Source: DATBHW01 sp035307385 (GTDB lineage Bacteria > Chloroflexota > Ktedonobacteria > Ktedonobacterales > DATBGS01). Taken from it: a stretch of 64,000 bases of DNA. Positions 59,725 to 64,000 of the stretch are shown here, piece after piece. The DNA lies in assembly GCA_035307385.1 (NCBI GenBank), contig DATGID010000082.1:81895-145894 (forward strand), read 5' to 3'. The notes under the pieces were generated by a model. The model ran no database searches. It saw only the letters and a program-made list of their open reading frames with translations, and was not told where the DNA came from. The position numbers and the translations under genes were made by a program. Position 1 is the first letter of the stretch; each line of letters begins with the position of its first letter.

Positions 59725-60563
59725 GCGCTCCTCGCTCTCACCAGGTCCTGCTGGTTGACCAGACCCGTGATGGTGGTGTCTGTCTGCACCACCATCACGC
59801 TGACCGGCTCAGGAAAGCCTTTGAGCGCCGCCTGCCCCCAGGACTGATAGCGCAGCCCTTCGACCCTGCGGGCCAGATGAATGACGGCTTCGCTGGCGAA
59901 GATTTCGCCCGGGCCAGCCAAGCTACACAACCGTGCCGCCAGATTGAGAGCAGTTCCCCGGAACCCTCCTTCCACCGGGACCGCTTCCCCCGCGTCCAGG
60001 CCGATGCCGACCGGCATCGGCAGCCGGGGGTCTTCGGCGGTTGCCAGCGCGAATTGCCACTGCACGTGCGCGGCGGCGCGAAGCGCGTTCCTGGCCGAGG
60101 CAAAGCAGACCAGCGCCTCATCGCCACGCAGCTCCAGTAGTCGCCCGCCCAGCGGCGTAACGCCCAGCCGCATCAGATGGGCAAACCGGCAGGACAGCCG
60201 TCCCGCCGCTTCGTCTCCCTGCTCCAGCGTGAAGCGGGTGTAGCCGCGCACGTCCGCAATCAGGAAAACCTGAATGGGAGGATACCGGTCTGAGTTCGCA
60301 TGCCCCTCCAGCGGAACGGACAGGCTCGCGCTGAACCAATTCCGTTGTGAAGGGGCCAGTGTGAGCAGCGTGGCGCTCACCTGCTCGATGAACTCGGGGA
60401 TACCAACTGCCAGGTGATCACTGGGAGCCTGAGGCGCTGAGCAGGTCCCAACGCCCTCCGCAGGTGTCACCACTCTTGAGGTGATGCCGCCAACGCGCCG
60501 CTGGCGGTGCAAGGGAACCTGGCGTCGCCGCTGACCGCAGGCAGGCTTAGAGCGATTCAACAT
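59721..60563 (-). CDS. Class III adenylate/guanylate cyclase
   Basis: The 280-residue protein has a class III cyclase domain (about residues 97-260) with both metal Asp (IADVRGYTRF and RGDEALVCF) and the Asn/Arg pair in TALNLAARL, so it looks active. The N-terminal 95 residues carry no known sensor. The start at 60563 overlaps the preceding small gene by 17 nt. It forms an operon with the small gene and the receiver; transcription likely begins at element B. Confidence 0.88.
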   Translation of the reverse strand: MLNRSKPACGQRRRQVPLHRQRRVGGITSRVVTPAEGVGTCSAPQAPSDHLAVGIPEFIEQVSATLLTLAPSQRNWFSASLSVPLEGHANSDRYPPIQVFLIADVRGYTRFTLEQGDEAAGRLSCRFAHLMRLGVTPLGGRLLELRGDEALVCFASARNALRAAAHVQWQFALATAEDPRLPMPVGIGLDAGEAVPVEGGFRGTALNLAARLCSLAGPGEIFASEAVIHLARRVEGLRYQSWGQAALKGFPEPVSVMVVQTDTTITGLVNQQDLVRARSA

Positions 60564-60747
60564 AGTTGGCCCCCTCCCGCTCTTCCTGGCTGACTTCGTC
60601 CGCCACCGTCCACTCGTTCAACCAGCCTTGCCGCACCAGCCAGCGCACAAAGAGCAGCCGTCTTTCCTCCAGGGTGGTTAAGTCATCTTGATAAGCTCCA
60701 GCGCGGATGCGGGCACGCAACTGAGCCAGTGTCATACGCTCGGTCAT
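60547..60747 (-). CDS. Small hypothetical protein upstream of the cyclase
   Basis: The 66-residue protein (MTERMTLAQLRARIRAGAY start) is helical and charged, with LEERRLLFVRWLVRQGWL and an acidic tail. GGGGAGG precedes the ATG. Its end overlaps the cyclase by 17 nt. No domain recognised; it may regulate the cyclase. Confidence 0.7.
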   Translation of the reverse strand: MTERMTLAQLRARIRAGAYQDDLTTLEERRLLFVRWLVRQGWLNEWTVADEVSQEEREGANYVESL

Positions 60748-60877
60748 CGCAGAGCCTCCCCTCTTCAGCAGCTGGTCCAGAGCCGATTTCTTGTCACGTC
60801 CTTATGTGACTGCTACCGTCAGGCGCTCTCGGCAGGCTGGGGTGTGCGATTGGCCCCAGCGCTCCCTGTTCACTCCT

Positions 60878-60982
60878 GATAGAGCAAGTATAGGGTTCGG
60901 GCCAGGCATCACGCATCGCGCCAAGGAGCGATTTGCGCTGCTACTTTGGTAGGGGGTGTTCTCATCCCCTAAAGGGGGGAGC
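60878..60982 (-). repeat. Conserved promoter-like element, copy B
   Basis: Minus-strand copy of the element at 50362; 73-bp core 60950-60878. Its TATACT (60892-60887) points to the small gene/cyclase/receiver operon, with a leader of about 130 nt. Confidence 0.75.
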
Positions 60983-61007
60983 GCACTGGCGCGGCAGCCA
61001 GTGCGCT
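60980..61007. terminator. Hairpin terminator after the GNAT gene
   Basis: AGCGCACTGGC and complement, 11 bp, 6-nt loop, just beyond the minus-strand stop at 61015. Confidence 0.6.
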
Positions 61008-61014
61008 AGCGCTC

Positions 61015-61560
61015 TTACTGATCGCTGGGGATGCGGCTGTAGACTTGAAAATCGCACAGGCGGTCACCGACCTGGTGCGCGTTGCGGAGCGTGCCTTCAT
61101 AGACAAACCCCAGGCGCTTTGCAACCGCTATACTGGCCTGATTGCCGGATTCACACCAGACGGCCACGCGCTGCATATGCTGCTCCGTCAACAAATAGGT
61201 CGAAAGCCTCTCAACCGCCTCAGACACGTACCCTTGCCCTGAAGCTGATAGCCGAAGCCAGTAGCCCAGAGTGCAGGCCGGGATGCTCCAGTCAATGGTG
61301 GTCACCGAAAGATCACCGAGAAAGCGCCCGCTGGAAGACTCCCAGAGGCTGCCGTGAAACTTCTCGCGCTGTGCCCAGAGCGCCTGGGCGCGCTGAATAA
61401 ATGTCTGGCTCTGTTCCGCCGTTTGATGGTTTTCGACCAGCCCCGGCAGCCAGCGTTCGAACGCTGCGCGCGACTCTTGGATGGCTGTGTGCAGGGCCTC
61501 AGCGTCTTCCAGCCGATAAGGCCGCAAGACCACGCGAGGGGTGCGAAGTTCGCTGTACAT
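61015..61560 (-). CDS. GNAT-family N-acetyltransferase (RimJ/RimL type)
   Basis: The 181-residue protein follows the RimJ/RimL/SpeG pattern: TPRVVLRPYRLEDAEAL at the start, GYWLRLSASGQGYVSEAVERL with the acetyl-CoA pyrophosphate loop, and NQASIAVAKRLGFVYEGTLR. It transfers an acetyl group to an amine of a protein or small molecule. The ATG at 61560 has a GAGGAAC site; the TTG at 61581 is less likely. Confidence 0.9.
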   Translation of the reverse strand: MYSELRTPRVVLRPYRLEDAEALHTAIQESRAAFERWLPGLVENHQTAEQSQTFIQRAQALWAQREKFHGSLWESSSGRFLGDLSVTTIDWSIPACTLGYWLRLSASGQGYVSEAVERLSTYLLTEQHMQRVAVWCESGNQASIAVAKRLGFVYEGTLRNAHQVGDRLCDFQVYSRIPSDQ

Positions 61561-61587
61561 AGCCTGTTCCTCTTCTATCAAAAGCCT

Positions 61588-62739
61588 CTAGCCCTGGGCC
61601 GACCAGAGGAGCTTGCCATCGCTGATACGCTCGGCCTGGAGCACGAAGCCAGAGGTGGTAACCACGCAGCCAGAACCCTGGCGCAGGCCGCCCACAGCCA
61701 GATAGAGCGTGTCGACAGTCTGAGCCAGCGCATAGGTATACCCATCAATGGATGTTTGGATTGGCTGCTGCCAGAGCAGAGCACCATCGCTGGCGCGGAA
61801 GGCGCGCAGCTCCCCCATCAGGGCCAGGTACACCGCGCTGCTCCCCGCCGTCACTGCCGCGTTGACTGCCCCGTTGATGGGCTGCTGCCAGAGCAGCGAG
61901 CCATCGCTCGCCCGCACCGCCAGGAGGGCGGCATCATTGCCCAGATAGGCTACGCCGTTCTGGACCGCCAGCAATCGCTGCTGCCCCTGGTCACTCTTGT
62001 GCTGCCAGAGCAGCGAGCCATCGCTCGCCTGCAATGCCTCCACCTGTCCAGATGTATCCTCGGAGGTGAAGGCATCAAGATAGACGGTCCCTGCCTGGAC
62101 GGTTAACGAGGTTACGGAAAGGGAGCGTGTATCCTGCTGCCAGAGCAGCGAGCCATCGCTGGCACGCACGGTCACGAGCGCGCCGCCTGCCACAAAACTG
62201 ACGATTCCCACACCGGCAGCCAGCCGTGTCACGATGCCTGTCGCGAGTTTGTAACGCCAGAGGGTCGCCCCATCACTCGCCCGCAGTGCCACCACCTCGG
62301 CACCAATAGTTGAGTAATCGGCCAGATACACAGACTCGTCACTGACGGCCAGCGCGTCCACGGTGCTCACCGGGTATTGCCAGCGCAGAGCGTGATCGCT
62401 CGCACGCAACGCCTGGAAGAGCTTTGGCTGCGTGACATAGACCATGCCGGAGCTGGCACCCAGAAAGCCCGCTGAAACGCCCCCAGCCACGCGGGCGCCA
62501 TCGCTGGCCCCAAAGGTGGTGGTTTGTCCGGCGACGGCGCCTGGCCCGGTTCCGTACCCGGTACTCACATAGATGATGCCGCTTTCCACGGTGAGCGACA
62601 CGCGGGGCGGAGCAGGCGCGGCTGCCGCGCCGGGAGTGCAGCAGGCGCCCAGGAGCGCGATTAGACCGATGCCACCCAGGAAGAGCGCCAGCAGCCCAAG
62701 CCAGGACGCTCTCCCGAATAACTGAATGTGACCCATCAT
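61588..62739 (-). CDS. PQQ-type beta-propeller lipoprotein
   Basis: The 383-residue protein has a lipoprotein signal (ALLGAC) and then about seven propeller blades with the repeated motif ASDGSLLWQQ. It is likely anchored outside the membrane. Related propellers are BamB and the C-terminal half of the kinase at 9516. GGAGG stands before an ATG-ATG pair; either is possible. It lies 27 nt upstream of the GNAT gene. Confidence 0.85.
   Translation of the reverse strand: MMGHIQLFGRASWLGLLALFLGGIGLIALLGACCTPGAAAAPAPPRVSLTVESGIIYVSTGYGTGPGAVAGQTTTFGASDGARVAGGVSAGFLGASSGMVYVTQPKLFQALRASDHALRWQYPVSTVDALAVSDESVYLADYSTIGAEVVALRASDGATLWRYKLATGIVTRLAAGVGIVSFVAGGALVTVRASDGSLLWQQDTRSLSVTSLTVQAGTVYLDAFTSEDTSGQVEALQASDGSLLWQHKSDQGQQRLLAVQNGVAYLGNDAALLAVRASDGSLLWQQPINGAVNAAVTAGSSAVYLALMGELRAFRASDGALLWQQPIQTSIDGYTYALAQTVDTLYLAVGGLRQGSGCVVTTSGFVLQAERISDGKLLWSAQG
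61760..62290. repeat. DNA repeats encoding propeller blades
   Basis: Near-identical copies of CTGCCAGAGCAGCGAGCC occur at about 61768, 61886, 62011 and 62138. The high DNA identity suggests recent blade duplication or gene conversion. Confidence 0.6.
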
Positions 62740-62813
62740 GGTCCTCCTTCTTCCCTAAGCAAGTGGCTTACTATTGCCTGGCAAGATACCGGGCACATTG
62801 GTTGTCTCTGCAC

Positions 62814-63395
62814 TCAGGCGATCATGCCGCTGCGCGTGGCATGGACATGGGCATGGTCCGTCAGCCAGAAGGGCACGGCCAGCGCCAGCCCGATCACCAG
62901 GGTGATACCAACCGCAACGAGCGAGAGAACCAGATCAGGTTTGACCACCATCAGAAAGATGATGCCCACTGTCGTGGTGGTCACTGTCAGGTCCACTGTC
63001 CACATCAGTTCATCGTGCGCCAGCATATGGACGTTCAGAGGCACTGGCCCAACGGGAGCTTTCAGCGCTTCCTTATGCAGCTTGCTCAGGCGAGGGTTCT
63101 CAATGGCCTGGACAGCAATGCCGTGGCCGATCACGGTTGCCAGCACAACATCCACCCAGGGCGTTTGCCAGCCCCAGACGGTACTGACCATAGAGATGCC
63201 CGAGCCGACAATGAACAGGAGGGCGATGGGAATGATGCGCCCGGCCTGGAGACCCAGCCGCGCCCAATCGCTGAGCCGGAGGACGTTGCGCGATTGGAGC
63301 ATGCGCAGCATACTCGCAAAGTTCAAGGCGACGGCGCTAAAAAGTGTGAGCGCGCCCATCACATGGATGAACAAAGCCAGTTGATAGAATGACAT
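62814..63395 (-). CDS. DUF2269-like integral membrane protein
   Basis: The 193-residue protein has about four to five transmembrane helices with His residues in the first and at the ends (LFIHVMGALTLFSAVAL; DHAHVHA). The pattern resembles DUF2269 and CopD-like proteins, which may bind haem or metal; this is a weak match. AAAGGAG precedes the ATG. Element C lies upstream on the minus strand. Confidence 0.7.
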   Translation of the reverse strand: MSFYQLALFIHVMGALTLFSAVALNFASMLRMLQSRNVLRLSDWARLGLQAGRIIPIALLFIVGSGISMVSTVWGWQTPWVDVVLATVIGHGIAVQAIENPRLSKLHKEALKAPVGPVPLNVHMLAHDELMWTVDLTVTTTTVGIIFLMVVKPDLVLSLVAVGITLVIGLALAVPFWLTDHAHVHATRSGMIA

Positions 63396-63560
63396 GGTGG
63401 TGCTCCTTTGTGTCTGCTGGTTGAGACGGCGTCTGTGGCAGGCGCGCCAAACGCGAGCAAGCGGTATCGATCTGTGCTACAATGGTCAGCAGCGATGACG
63501 CCTTGTTGAGATCGCTCGCTTTCGCGCGGCTAGACGTGACTCGCTGCCCTCGTGACGGCT

Positions 63561-63667
63561 GCCAGGGCAAGTATAGGGTCCAGATCAGGCTTGACACATC
63601 GCGCCAACGCGGGATTTGTGCTGCTACTTTGGGAGGTGGTGGTGACACCCGCAAAAGGGGGAGGCTC
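63561..63667 (-). repeat. Conserved promoter-like element, copy C
   Basis: 73-bp core 63633-63561 on the minus strand; TATACT at 63575-63570 points to the DUF2269-like gene. The other end of the element contributes the GGGGGAGG ribosome binding site of the response regulator at 63668, so the copy lies exactly between two divergent genes. Confidence 0.75.
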
Positions 63668-64000
63668 ATGTCCATCCGCATCGTCCTGGCCGACGACCAC
63701 AGCGTCGTACGACAGGGCTTACGCCTGTTCCTCAAATATGACCCCGACCTGGAGGTCGTCGGGGAAGCCGCCGACGGCGCCGAGGCGCTGCGCCTGGCGC
63801 ATGAACTCAAGCCGGATGTGGTGCTGATGGACCTCTTGATGCCCGGCATGGATGGCATCACGGCGACCGCCGCCATCCGGCGCGAAGTGCCGGAGACCGA
63901 AGTGCTAGCCTTGACCAGCGTCTTGGAAGATTCGCTAGTGGTGGGCGCGGTGCGCGCGGGCGCGATTGGCTACCTGCTCAAAGATACGCAGGCCGAAGCG
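63668..64000 (+). CDS. NarL/LuxR-family response regulator (3' end outside window)
   Basis: The 111 visible codons are a receiver domain: DD in LADDHS, phosphoacceptor D in VLMDLLMPGMDG, T in LALTSV and K in LLKD. A LuxR-type DNA-binding domain is expected beyond the window. GGGGGAGG precedes the ATG. It is a candidate partner of the histidine kinase at 55230. Confidence 0.9.
   Translation, partial: MSIRIVLADDHSVVRQGLRLFLKYDPDLEVVGEAADGAEALRLAHELKPDVVLMDLLMPGMDGITATAAIRREVPETEVLALTSVLEDSLVVGAVRAGAIGYLLKDTQAEA

Noticed and set aside
1..64000. CRISPR array, tRNA, rRNA, insertion sequence or prophage
   Set aside because: No spaced identical repeats, cloverleaf, rRNA segment, transposase or phage gene was recognised on either strand by eye; a dedicated tRNA scan was not possible.

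Overview
The window is about 60% GC and densely coded on both strands. It looks like a chromosomal segment of a Chloroflexota bacterium, most likely class Ktedonobacteria. The grounds are three giant membrane proteins of the 'Chlor_Arch_YYY' and Agl23-like families, large XRE-STAND-TPR regulators, many Ser/Thr-kinase and PP2C signalling proteins, zinc-ribbon/DUF4352-type membrane proteins and AGGAGG-type ribosome binding sites. This placement is an inference from gene families; no rRNA, tRNA, transposase, integrase or CRISPR array was found.

Layout. 1-7.7 kb: a beta-hydroxyacid dehydrogenase, a MerR regulator divergent from a DHA2 drug exporter, a metallophosphoesterase, a YbdK-type ligase behind an aromatic-rich leader peptide and terminator, a hydrolase and a DUF488 protein. 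8-17.6 kb: a signalling/chaperone block with a TPR membrane protein, a Ser/Thr kinase with a PQQ-type propeller, a pseudokinase-PP2C fusion, a J-domain-vWA fusion, a protein rich in DnaJ-type zinc motifs and a membrane protein. 17.7-19.1 kb: MeaB GTPase and a stand-alone B12-binding mutase subunit. 19.2-32.6 kb: one long minus-strand run with a PMT-like/YYY fusion, a second YYY protein, an Agl23-like protein, RNase III and an orphan N6-adenine methylase. 32.8-39.8 kb: DUF711, SIS isomerase, ClpC, a LexA-type winged helix without protease domain, and DAHP synthase behind a Phe/Tyr leader peptide and attenuator. 39.8-50.1 kb: glyoxalase-fold protein, a secreted glycoside hydrolase behind a 54-bp perfect palindrome, small membrane proteins, a proline iminopeptidase, an XRE-STAND regulator and a frameshifted lipoprotein gene. 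50.3-64 kb: a stress/signalling region with a membrane-anchored trypsin-like protease, SpoIIE phosphatase and STAS protein, a NarL-type histidine kinase, a stand-alone receiver, a class III nucleotidyl cyclase, a CPBP protein, a PQQ-propeller lipoprotein and a response regulator cut by the window end.

The strongest new signals are regulatory. A conserved element of about 100 bp, with a 73-bp core free of indels, occurs three times between 50.3 and 63.7 kb in front of the protease, the cyclase/receiver operon and a membrane protein/response regulator pair; it may define a co-regulated signalling regulon. Two leader peptides share a Tyr-Phe-Tyr-Tyr core encoded by an identical 13-nt stretch. 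One precedes a DAHP synthase that has Gln at the expected metal-ligand His and Ser at the usual KPRTS arginine. The kinase/pseudokinase-phosphatase/J-vWA/zinc block is the best candidate for a poorly described protein system. Many genes end in long, near-perfect hairpins without a U-tract.
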